Source of the DNA: an uncultured Clostridia bacterium | GTDB taxonomy: Bacteria; Bacillota_I; Bacilli_A; RF39; UBA660 | Length of the DNA: 26,523 bases | Assembly (NCBI GenBank): GCA_946533175.1 | Contig: CAMNBS010000006.1 | Span: 1 to 26,523, forward strand | Direction: 5' to 3' | In this document: one piece after another, positions 15,552 through 22,797 of the stretch | How the letters are laid out: each line of letters starts with the position of its first letter | Numbering within the stretch: the first letter of the stretch is position 1 | Position numbers and translations under genes: made by a program | The notes under the pieces: model-generated | The model's database searches: none | What the model was told of the DNA's origin: nothing | The model's input: the letters and a program-made list of their open reading frames with translations, nothing else

Positions 15552-16460
15552 ATGTTAAGACAGAAGATTTTAAGAAAAATTTATTTTACAACATTAATCG
15601 TTTTTATTCTCTTTATTCTTTCTAGTTTTACACTTAATAAAAATATTTCCAATATTAAAGTGGAATATCAAACTAATTTATCGAGCATTTATTTATTAGA
15701 TGATAATAATTATTTATTAGAAGTAAATATTGTGGTAAAAGAAAATATAATGGATAGTATTCCTATTATAATTAATAATTTAAAATGGGGAAATAGGCAT
15801 TATAGTGGATTGAAAGGAATTATTCCAAATGATACTAAAATTAACAATATGAGTTTAGAAGATGGAATATTATCAATTGATTTTAATAGTGAATTATTAA
15901 ATGTTAATAAAAATTTAGAAGAAAAAGTTATTGAAAGTATTGTATATAGTTTATTAAAGTTTAAAGAAATAAAAGGTGTTAAAATAACCATTGATGGAAA
16001 AGCATTATTAACTTTGCCACAAACTCAAATATCTTTAGATAGTATATTAACAAAAGATTTTGGTATTAATAAACAAGTGGATATTCAAACAATGAATAAT
16101 ATTCAGAAAGTTACTTTATATTATTATGAAATAAAAGATCAAAATCATTATTATGTTCCGATTACTAAATATCTAAATAGTAGTGATGATAAAGTAAAAA
16201 TAATTATTGATAATTTAGGAAATAATTATTTATCATCGACTAATTTAATGAGCTATTTAAATGATAAAATAAAGATTGACAATTATGAAATAAAAAACAA
16301 TACAGTAACTTTAAGTTTTAATAATATTGTTGATTTAACGAGTGAAAAAATACTAGAAGAAGTTATTTATACACTTGCTAATTCTATTTTAGATTCAACC
16401 GATTTTCAAAAAGTAGTTTTTACAATGGATGATCATTTATTATCTATTAAGACAAAATAA
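15552..16460 (+). CDS. gerM: GerM-like sporulation protein with two GerMN domains
   Basis: GerM is a mother-cell protein needed for spore formation and germination; it helps keep the SpoIIQ-SpoIIIAH channel complex at the forespore. This 302-residue product has a membrane helix at about residues 11-28 and then two GerMN domains (about 35-150 and 183-298). Domain 1 shows the family pattern of IINNLKWG, LKGIIPNDTKINNM, LEDGILSIDFNSE and a final VKITIDG strand; domain 2 repeats it in diverged form. No lipobox cysteine is seen, so unlike Bacillus GerM it seems anchored by a helix and not by lipid. The start is ATG 15552, 3 bp after GGGGTG; an in-frame GTG at 15546 lies inside that site. It is two genes downstream of its likely partner spoIIIAH. 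Confidence 0.85.
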   Translation: MLRQKILRKIYFTTLIVFILFILSSFTLNKNISNIKVEYQTNLSSIYLLDDNNYLLEVNIVVKENIMDSIPIIINNLKWGNRHYSGLKGIIPNDTKINNMSLEDGILSIDFNSELLNVNKNLEEKVIESIVYSLLKFKEIKGVKITIDGKALLTLPQTQISLDSILTKDFGINKQVDIQTMNNIQKVTLYYYEIKDQNHYYVPITKYLNSSDDKVKIIIDNLGNNYLSSTNLMSYLNDKIKIDNYEIKNNTVTLSFNNIVDLTSEKILEEVIYTLANSILDSTDFQKVVFTMDDHLLSIKTK

Positions 16461-16477
16461 AAGAACTATAATAGTTC
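16454..16477. terminator. Terminator between gerM and tRNA-Arg
   Basis: GAACTA (16463-16468) pairs with TAGTTC (16472-16477) around TAA. The minus strand continues into a T-rich tail (16462-16454), so it mainly ends the tRNA-Arg transcript; on the plus strand the tail is poorer. Confidence 0.65.
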
Positions 16478-16489
16478 CTTAATTTCAAA

Positions 16490-16566
<77 letters not shown>

Positions 16567-16580
16567 AAATAACAAAAACT

Positions 16581-16609
16581 ATTATACAATAATTTTTGTT
16601 TTAATTCAA
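16581..16609 (-). promoter_or_regulatory. Promoter of tRNA-Arg
   Basis: On the minus strand, TTGAAT (16609-16604), a 17-bp spacer and a perfect TATAAT (16586-16581) lie 14 bp before the tRNA 5' end. Confidence 0.75.
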
Positions 16610-16624
16610 TAGTTTTTTTATTTT

Positions 16625-18280
16625 TTATCGACTTCCGCCGCCGCCACCACCGAAGGAGCCTCCGCCACCTCCGCCAGTTGAGAATCCACCGCCACCAGCA
16701 GTATAATTTCTAGCGGCTTGAATAGCACTATTAACTGCTGTTTGGTTAAAGCTATTAGCCATCATAATGGTATTGTAATTATTAATATCTTGTTCAATTA
16801 TTTCAGGATATAGTTTTTTTAGTTGACTAAATACTTTATCAGCTATTCCAAAAAGGTAAGCAAACATTAAGTATTCATCCCAAATATGAACTTCAATTGT
16901 TTCACGTTTATCAATTTCACTAAATTCTTTTAAAAACTTTTTTAATCCTAATAATTGTTTAGCATCTTCATATAATTTATCATCCATAACATTGTAGAAA
17001 GAGCATTCATTTTTATTTTTTCTTTTATAAATATGTCCTTTGCTTCTCAATTCATTTTCTTCATCTTCTTCAATATTCTTAAATAAATCCATGAAACTTT
17101 GGGCATTTAATCTGGCATATTTTTTAAATTCATTAGAAGAAAGAAGTCCATCTTCGCTAGCCGCATACATCATATTGTATACTTTTTGTTCAAGAGGATT
17201 ATTAAATTCTTTTTGCTTTCGTAAATCAATAGTGTATTCTTCTTTAGATTTAAATAATCCTTTTACTTCTTCTTTTTGAAATAGAACTTTTTCTTCTTTT
17301 ACCCATTTTAATATTATAGCTCCTAAAATGTTAGTTGGGTTATATGAAAAGTTATTTAATTTAATTAAGGAATTGGCATAAAAGATATCTTTATTACATG
17401 GTATATCCCGAAAATTAGGTATTTCTTTTTCTTTTATTTTCTTGTTATTAATATATCCATAACCTAATTTTTTATGTAAATAAGTAGTAAGAGCAATTAT
17501 ACCGGTAATGGTAAGAATAGGTACTAGAATAGTCATAATTTTTTCTAAGGTAGTTTGTTCATCATAACTAAAAGTTCCTTCATCAAACGCTTTTTTTACT
17601 GTGTCAAAATTACTATAAAATGAATATTCATTGTTGGTATTAAAAGTATTAAGCGGAAACTTAACTAAAGCTACAACATAACTGCTATCAGTCATATTAG
17701 GCTTTTCTTCGTTAGATAAATAAATTTTTCCATTGTTAACATAGGCAAGTCCATTGTATCCTGTTCCCCAAACATCAAGTGAATCGGGAAAATTATAGTA
17801 ACTACTAATGGTAACCGAAAATTTTTGAAAATCAACTTTTTCTAACTTATCAATAAGATTCCAATATAATATTTGTGCATCACTAGCATTAAAAACAAAA
17901 TTGGATATATCATAGTTAAGGGTAAAAACATGGTGATTATAATCATATTTTCCAAAACATAGTTCGATTCCTTCATCAAGAGAATTAATTCCATAGTATC
18001 CTTTTTTTTGCTCAAGTGATTCATTAATATTCCAATTCTTTTGTTCTAGTTTTATTCCATCCATTGAGACAGTAAAATTAGTAATAGTTGAATTACCCAA
18101 ATTTGTATATCTTTTAAACCATTCAGTACCATTATCTCCTTTTACATCCCATTTTTCCGTAACACGTGCATTACCATTTTGATCAAGATAAATATCCATA
18201 TCTATTTTATAAATTACATTCTGAGCATAAACACTAATATTAATAAACAAAATAGACAATAAAAGTATTATTTTTTTCAT
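16625..18280 (-). CDS. DUF2207-family membrane protein with Gly-rich tail
   Basis: A 551-residue protein with a signal peptide (1-19, ending VYA before Q), an extracytoplasmic beta-rich domain (about 20-235), one membrane helix (about 249-268) and a large cytoplasmic domain (about 280-515). It ends in a glycine-rich run made of GGGG and GGSF-type blocks. This is the layout of the DUF2207 family, whose genes often neighbour lemA; here lemA is divergently transcribed from a shared 115-bp promoter region. The Gly-rich tail is encoded by locally GC-rich codons. The GAGGAG ribosome site decides the start. Its function is unknown; together with LemA it suggests an envelope-associated module. Confidence 0.82.
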   Translation of the reverse strand: MKKIILLLSILFINISVYAQNVIYKIDMDIYLDQNGNARVTEKWDVKGDNGTEWFKRYTNLGNSTITNFTVSMDGIKLEQKNWNINESLEQKKGYYGINSLDEGIELCFGKYDYNHHVFTLNYDISNFVFNASDAQILYWNLIDKLEKVDFQKFSVTISSYYNFPDSLDVWGTGYNGLAYVNNGKIYLSNEEKPNMTDSSYVVALVKFPLNTFNTNNEYSFYSNFDTVKKAFDEGTFSYDEQTTLEKIMTILVPILTITGIIALTTYLHKKLGYGYINNKKIKEKEIPNFRDIPCNKDIFYANSLIKLNNFSYNPTNILGAIILKWVKEEKVLFQKEEVKGLFKSKEEYTIDLRKQKEFNNPLEQKVYNMMYAASEDGLLSSNEFKKYARLNAQSFMDLFKNIEEDEENELRSKGHIYKRKNKNECSFYNVMDDKLYEDAKQLLGLKKFLKEFSEIDKRETIEVHIWDEYLMFAYLFGIADKVFSQLKKLYPEIIEQDINNYNTIMMANSFNQTAVNSAIQAARNYTAGGGGFSTGGGGGGSFGGGGGGSR

Positions 18281-18300
18281 AAATTGTTCTCCTCAAAAAG

Positions 18301-18329
18301 AGTATATCAGCTTGTTTTCAAATTGACAA
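18301..18329 (-). promoter_or_regulatory. Promoter of the DUF2207 gene
   Basis: On the minus strand, TTGTCA (18329-18324), a spacer of exactly 17 bp ending in TGA and TATACT (18306-18301) form a strong extended -10 promoter. Confidence 0.8.
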
Positions 18330-18347
18330 TATTAATTTAAAAAAATA

Positions 18348-18376
18348 TAGACATAAAAATAGATAGATGTTATAAT
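18348..18376 (+). promoter_or_regulatory. Promoter of lemA (second copy)
   Basis: TAGACA (18348-18353), a 17-bp spacer ending in TGT and a perfect TATAAT (18371-18376). It is divergent from the DUF2207 promoter. Confidence 0.85.
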
Positions 18377-18395
18377 CTATTATGAGGAGGAAATT

Positions 18396-18944
18396 ATGAT
18401 AGTTGGAATTATTATTGCAATTGTTGTTCTTTTAGTTTTATACTTTATTTCGACGTATAATGGTTTGATAAAACTACGTAATATGGTAAAAGATCAATGG
18501 TCACAAATTGATGTTTTATTAAAACGTCGAGCAGATTTAATCCCTAATTTAGTTGAAACTGTTAAGGGGTATGCTAAACATGAAAGTTCTACATTAGAGG
18601 CAGTAATTGCTGCTCGTAACAAAGCAGTTGGTGCTAAAACGCAAGAAGAAGAAATGAAAGCTAATGGTGAGTTAACTGGAGCTTTAAATAAGTTATTTGC
18701 ATTAGCTGAAAGTTATCCTGATTTGAAAGCTAATACCAACTTCTTGGATCTTCAAAGTAATCTTAAGGATACCGAAGATAAAATATCTTATGCAAGACAA
18801 TTTTATAACGATGCTGTTCTAAAATATAAAAATAAACTTGAAGTATTTCCAAGTAATATAGTTGCTGGTATGTTTGGATTTAAACCTGAACCATTCTTTG
18901 AAGCTAATGAAACTGAACGTGAAAATCCACAAGTTAAATTTTAA
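18396..18944 (+). CDS. lemA: LemA-family membrane protein (copy 2)
   Basis: A 182-residue LemA of canonical type. It has an N-terminal helix (about 2-20), then IDVLLKRRADLIPNLVETVKGYAKHE (about 43-68), AVIAARNKA, LFALAESYPDLKANTNFLDLQ and a C-terminal FPSNIVAGMFGFKP block. It matches the family consensus better than the copy at 11125. LemA proteins are widespread, membrane-attached and helical, with no agreed function. A GAGGAGG ribosome site is 5 bp before the start. It is paired divergently with DUF2207, and its 3' side runs into the inverted repeat that overlaps the sigK start. Confidence 0.93.
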   Translation: MIVGIIIAIVVLLVLYFISTYNGLIKLRNMVKDQWSQIDVLLKRRADLIPNLVETVKGYAKHESSTLEAVIAARNKAVGAKTQEEEMKANGELTGALNKLFALAESYPDLKANTNFLDLQSNLKDTEDKISYARQFYNDAVLKYKNKLEVFPSNIVAGMFGFKPEPFFEANETERENPQVKF

Positions 18945-18967
18945 TAAAATTTATCTTTAATAATCGA

Positions 18968-19005
18968 CAAAATAATCACATATTATTAGTTAGGTGATTA
19001 TTTTG
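18968..19005 (+). repeat. 12-bp perfect inverted repeat covering the sigK ribosome site and start codon
   Basis: CAAAATAATCAC (18968-18979) is perfectly complementary to GTGATTATTTTG (18994-19005), with a 14-nt loop. The 3' arm holds most of the GGTGAT ribosome site and the TTG start codon of sigK. A T-rich stretch follows, so on a lemA transcript it may act as a terminator and also hide the sigK start. The CATA-type -10 box overlaps the end of the 5' arm and the loop. Confidence 0.8.
18979..18986 (+). promoter_or_regulatory. Candidate sigma-E-like -10 box before sigK
   Basis: CATATTAT resembles the sigma-E -10 consensus (CATACAnT). A possible -35 (AATA near 18959-18962) lies 16-17 bp upstream. 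Initiation would fall near 18993, inside the hairpin and next to GGTGAT. Inference by analogy to Bacillus, where sigK is sigma-E-dependent. Confidence 0.4.
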
Positions 19006-19692
19006 TTTTTATTTAATCTTTTAAAAAGTTTATTCTTTTTTACGGCCAGCTATTCGAATAATTTATTTCCTGATCCATTAACTAATGAAGAGGAAGAGTA
19101 TCATCTTAAGTTAATGCAAAAAGGAGATTCTAAATCAAGGAATCTTCTTATTGAACATAATTTAAGATTAGTTGCCCATATAGTTAAAAAGTTTGATCAT
19201 AAAGTAGGGGATCAAGATGATTTAATTAGTATTGGAACTATTGGTTTAATTAAAGGTATTGATACATATGAATTAAACAAAAGCGTTAAATTGACAACTT
19301 ACTGTGCTAGATGTATTCAAAATGAAATATTAATGTATTATCGTAGTAATAATAAAAATAATAAGAATATTTCAATTAATGAAAGTATTGGTTTTGATAA
19401 AGAAGGAAATGAAATAACAATTTTAGATATTTTAAAAAGTGAAAAACCCGATTTTGCTATGGATCTACATACTAAAGAAAATATTAAATTAATAAATAAG
19501 TATATTAATGTCTTAAATGAACGAGAAAAAGATATTATTGTTAAAAGATATGGACTTTTTAACTATCGGGAACATACTCAAAAGGATATTGCTAAATCTC
19601 TTGGTATTTCTAGAAGTTATGTATCAAGAATTGAAAAAAGGGCATTAATAAAGATGTTAAGAGAATTTATTAAGAATAAAAATATTACGTAA
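19003..19692 (+). CDS. sigK: Sporulation sigma factor SigK (pro-sigma-K)
   Basis: Sigma-K directs late mother-cell transcription (coat, lysis and gerE-modulated genes). The product matches the family throughout: NLFPDPLTNEEEEYHLKLM, LIEHNLRLVAHIVKKF, DLISIGTIGLIKGIDTYE, DKEGNEITILDILKSE and the region-4 end LGISRSYVSRIEKRALIKM. A hydrophobic pro-sequence of about 16 residues ends AS before YSNN, aligning with the Bacillus site where SpoIVFB cleaves before YVKNN. I prefer TTG 19003 (229 residues) because GGTGAT is 4 bp upstream, as at ftsW; a GTG at 18994 overlaps that site. The gene is uninterrupted, with no skin-like element. The start lies in an inverted repeat, and a terminator follows. 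Confidence 0.94.
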   Translation: MFLFNLLKSLFFFTASYSNNLFPDPLTNEEEEYHLKLMQKGDSKSRNLLIEHNLRLVAHIVKKFDHKVGDQDDLISIGTIGLIKGIDTYELNKSVKLTTYCARCIQNEILMYYRSNNKNNKNISINESIGFDKEGNEITILDILKSEKPDFAMDLHTKENIKLINKYINVLNEREKDIIVKRYGLFNYREHTQKDIAKSLGISRSYVSRIEKRALIKMLREFIKNKNIT

Positions 19693-19727
19693 AGAAAGAA
19701 AAGAAGTATCTTTTTTTTCTTTTTTTT
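19691..19727 (+). terminator. Terminator after sigK
   Basis: A purine-rich arm (19691-19704) pairs, with one mismatch, with a pyrimidine-rich arm (19709-19722) around AGTA and runs into a T tract. The stem is nearly all A-T. Confidence 0.6.
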
Positions 19728-19735
19728 GTTATAAT
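19727..19735 (+). promoter_or_regulatory. Extended -10 promoter for the ftsY operon
   Basis: TG, T and a perfect TATAAT (19730-19735) lie 21 bp before the ftsY start and overlap the tail of the sigK terminator. No -35 is recognisable in the T-rich upstream DNA. Confidence 0.6.
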
Positions 19736-19756
19736 CTATATAGTTATGGAGGTTAT

Positions 19757-20737
19757 ATGGGATTATTTGGAAATATCAAAAATTTATTTAAGAAAGATAA
19801 AAAGGAAAAAGAAGAAGTAAAAATATATGAAACTGGTCTTACAAAAACCAGGGAAAACTTTATATCTAAATTAGCTAATTTAACGAAAACGCATCAAAAA
19901 ATTGATGAAGAATATTTTGAAGAATTAGAAAATATTTTAATTATGGCAGATATTGGTGTTAATACGGTTATAAAATTTGTGGAAAAATTGCGAAAGCGTG
20001 TTAAACATGAGAATATTACTAATGCAAGTGATTTAACTGAAATTATTGTGGATGAATTATTTATTATTTATGTTAATGATGATATTATTTCTACAAAAGT
20101 AAATTATAGTGAAAATGGTCCAACGGTTATATTATTTGTTGGGGTTAATGGTACTGGTAAAACAACAACTATTGGAAAACTTGCTCATAGATTTGAGCAA
20201 GAAGGGAAAAAAGTAATGTTGATTGCTGCTGATACTTTTCGAGCTGGTGCTATTGAACAATTAAAAGAATGGAGTCTTCGTAGTAATTCTTCTTTTTATG
20301 CTAAAGAAGAAGGAAGTGATCCAGGAGCGGTAATTTATGAAGGAATAGAAAAAGCTCAACAAGAGAAATCGGACATTATTTTAATTGATACTGCTGGTAG
20401 ATTACAAAATAAAATTAACTTAATGAAAGAATTAGAAAAAATCAATAAGATTATTGGTAATATGATTCCTAATGCTCCACATGAAACGTTTTTAGTCATT
20501 GATGCTACTACTGGTCAAAACGGGATTAGTCAAGCGAAAAACTTTCAAGAAATAACCAACATTACCGGAATTGTTTTAAGTAAAATGGATGGTACGGCTA
20601 AAGGTGGTATAGTCTTGGCTATTAAAGAAGAATTAAATATTCCGGTTAAATTTATTGGTCTTGGAGAAGGGATAAATGACTTACAAACCTTTGATATTGA
20701 AAAATATATATATGGTTTATTTAAGGATATGATGTAA
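19757..20737 (+). CDS. ftsY: Signal recognition particle receptor FtsY
   Basis: FtsY is the membrane-associated GTPase that docks SRP-ribosome complexes at the translocon. The 326-residue protein has a short basic N-terminus (GLFGNIKNLFKKDKKEK), which can bind lipid, and no long acidic A domain. Then come the N domain (about 30-110) and G domain with GVNGTGKTTT (129-138), DTFRAGAIEQL (159-169), DTAGR (211-215), SKMDG (275-279) and the closing GLGEGINDLQTF. It heads a block with ylxM that later includes ffh. The ribosome site is GGAGG. Confidence 0.97.
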   Translation: MGLFGNIKNLFKKDKKEKEEVKIYETGLTKTRENFISKLANLTKTHQKIDEEYFEELENILIMADIGVNTVIKFVEKLRKRVKHENITNASDLTEIIVDELFIIYVNDDIISTKVNYSENGPTVILFVGVNGTGKTTTIGKLAHRFEQEGKKVMLIAADTFRAGAIEQLKEWSLRSNSSFYAKEEGSDPGAVIYEGIEKAQQEKSDIILIDTAGRLQNKINLMKELEKINKIIGNMIPNAPHETFLVIDATTGQNGISQAKNFQEITNITGIVLSKMDGTAKGGIVLAIKEELNIPVKFIGLGEGINDLQTFDIEKYIYGLFKDMM

Positions 20738-21031
20738 ATGGAAAAGTTTGTTTATTTAAATAATTTGTTTGACATATATGGGGATTTATTAACTGAGAAG
20801 CAGCAAGAATATTTTAAAGAGTATTATTTTAATAATTTATCTTATGGAGAAATTAGTGAGAAATATCAAGTTAGTCGAAATGCTATTTTCCATCAATTAA
20901 GAATTATTGAGAATAAATTATTCTTTTATGAAGAAAAATTAAAAATATATAGTAAAAAACAGAGTATTAATGATATAATTAATTTAGTAGATAATGAAAA
21001 AGTAAAAAGGGTATTAAAAGATTTGCTTTAG
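20738..21031 (+). CDS. ylxM: YlxM, SRP-associated HTH protein (UPF0122)
   Basis: The 97-residue protein is a sigma-region-4-like helix-turn-helix: LTEKQQEYFKEYYFNNLSYGEISEKYQVSRNAIFHQLRIIENKL, typical of the UPF0122/YlxM family. Members are encoded with ffh and ftsY in Bacillota and have been linked to SRP function; a direct DNA target is not established. Its ATG follows the ftsY stop with no gap and no good ribosome site, so translation is probably coupled to ftsY. It is followed 8 bp later by a HerA-like ATPase gene, not directly by ffh as is usual. Confidence 0.93.
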   Translation: MEKFVYLNNLFDIYGDLLTEKQQEYFKEYYFNNLSYGEISEKYQVSRNAIFHQLRIIENKLFFYEEKLKIYSKKQSINDIINLVDNEKVKRVLKDLL

Positions 21032-21039
21032 GAGGAATT

Positions 21040-22791
21040 ATGTTTGAGCGTATTATCAAAATAAATGATCATGGCGCAGAACTGAAAGTTGGTAGTGTAG
21101 ATGCAAATATTAATTTAATGGGATTACATTTAATATTAGAAAATAATAAGTGTACTGTTGTTGGTGAAATTGATAGTGTTGATAGTGATATTGCTATTCT
21201 TCATTTTATTGGCGAAATAATTGATGGAAGGTTTTACAATGGGGTTATTAATAAACCTGATGTGAATTCGCAAATTCGTTTGATGAATGAAGATGAAACT
21301 ACCTTAATTATTGGTCAAAATGATGGTAATTCATTTAGTTTTGGAATTAGTCCATTTTACGATAACAGAAGAGTTTATATTGATATTAATAATTTTTTTA
21401 GTAATCATTTAACTATTTTAGGAAATTCTGGTAGTGGAAAAAGTTACGGAACAGCCAGTGTTATTCAAAATATTTTTCGAACTAATGGTTTTTTACCATA
21501 TAAAGCCAGTTTGATTTTTTTTGATAATAATGGTGAATATATTAGTGCTTTTGATAGTTTAAATAAAATTAATCCTAACTATCATTTTAAGGTTATTACA
21601 ACTAATAATCAATATCCATATAAAAAACTTGCTATGCCATTATGGTTACTTAGTGTTGATGATTTAGCTCTTTTATTAGCAGCAACTACATCTAATCAAA
21701 TAACTTTAATTGAAAGAATGATTAAATTAGCAAGAATCTTTTCAATAAGCGATGAAATGAACAATAAATATAAAAATCATTTGTTAGCTAAAGCTATGCT
21801 TTCTATTCTTTACTCAAATGACTTACCAACTACAAAAAGAAATAATATTTTTGGTTTATTTAATGCTTGTCAGACTAAAGAATTGAATATGGAAGCGGTT
21901 ATTCAAGGTGCCGGATATACTCGTAAATTTCGTGATTGTTTTCATGTTGATGCTAATGGAATTTTTACAGAAGGAATATTAGTTACAGAGTATATTTCTA
22001 GTTTTATTAATAGTGAACTTGATGAATATGAACCACGAGAATATAATAGTTATTCTTTAAATGATTTAGAAAAAGCTTTATCTTTTGCTTTAGTGTCAGA
22101 AGATTGGTTAAATAATCCTAAAACATATAGTGATTCAGTAACATTAAAGGTTAAGTTACATACATTAGCAATAAGTGATAATGCAAGGTTCTTTAATATG
22201 CCAGGTAATATTCGGGTTGATGAATATCTAGCTAGTTTATTAATGGAAAATGGTGGTAAGAATCAAATATTAAATATAAACTTAGAAGATATAGATGATT
22301 CTATTGCTAAAGTAATTGTTAAAGTGTTTTGTCGAATGATATTTCAATATGCTAAAAGATTACCTAATCGTGGTAGTGTTCCCTTTAATATCTTTATTGA
22401 AGAAGCTCATCGCTATATTAAAACTGGAGAAGATATTGATTTACTTGGTTATAACATTTTTGATCGAATTAGTAAAGAAGGAAGAAAATATGGAGTATTA
22501 TTAAACTTAATATCACAAAGACCGGTAGAATTATCGGAAACAGTAATGTCGCAATGTTCCAATTATTTGATTTTTAAAACAACCCATCCAAGGGATATAG
22601 AGTATATCACACAAATGGTTCCTTATATTACTGATGAAATAATTGCAAAACAAAAGAGTTTACAACCAGGTTATTGTTTAGGTTTTGGAAGTGCTTTTAA
22701 AGTTCCAATTATTATTCGGGTTGATCTTCCTAATCCGGTTCCAAATAGTGATAATGTTAATATTATGAAAGAATGGAGTATGAATAAGTAG
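21040..22791 (+). CDS. HerA/DUF87-family ATPase
   Basis: A 583-residue ATPase of the HerA-FtsK type. It begins with a HAS-barrel-like beta domain (about 1-90), then Walker A GNSGSGKS (128-135), FFDNNGEY (160-167), a long helical insert (about 200-400), and Walker B FNIFIEEAHRY (449-459, E454/E455). FDRISKEGRKYGV supplies likely arginine fingers, and the sensor-like SQRP is at 492-495. HerA proteins are hexameric DNA translocases that work with nucleases such as NurA, or with SIR2 or other effectors in phage defence. No nuclease or effector gene lies next to it here. A GGAGGA ribosome site precedes it. Its place between ylxM and a surface protein gene gives no clear clue to its job. Confidence 0.85.
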   Translation: MFERIIKINDHGAELKVGSVDANINLMGLHLILENNKCTVVGEIDSVDSDIAILHFIGEIIDGRFYNGVINKPDVNSQIRLMNEDETTLIIGQNDGNSFSFGISPFYDNRRVYIDINNFFSNHLTILGNSGSGKSYGTASVIQNIFRTNGFLPYKASLIFFDNNGEYISAFDSLNKINPNYHFKVITTNNQYPYKKLAMPLWLLSVDDLALLLAATTSNQITLIERMIKLARIFSISDEMNNKYKNHLLAKAMLSILYSNDLPTTKRNNIFGLFNACQTKELNMEAVIQGAGYTRKFRDCFHVDANGIFTEGILVTEYISSFINSELDEYEPREYNSYSLNDLEKALSFALVSEDWLNNPKTYSDSVTLKVKLHTLAISDNARFFNMPGNIRVDEYLASLLMENGGKNQILNINLEDIDDSIAKVIVKVFCRMIFQYAKRLPNRGSVPFNIFIEEAHRYIKTGEDIDLLGYNIFDRISKEGRKYGVLLNLISQRPVELSETVMSQCSNYLIFKTTHPRDIEYITQMVPYITDEIIAKQKSLQPGYCLGFGSAFKVPIIIRVDLPNPVPNSDNVNIMKEWSMNK

Positions 22792-22797
22792 GTGTTT

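Noticed and set aside
14745..16460. spoIIIAH, gerE and gerM as a single operon
   Set aside because: A terminator follows gerE (15502-15527), and separate -10-like boxes precede gerE and gerM.
21040..22791. The HerA-like gene as part of an anti-phage system
   Set aside because: No nuclease, SIR2, toxin or mobile element is adjacent; neighbours are SRP and surface genes, so a defence label is not supported.
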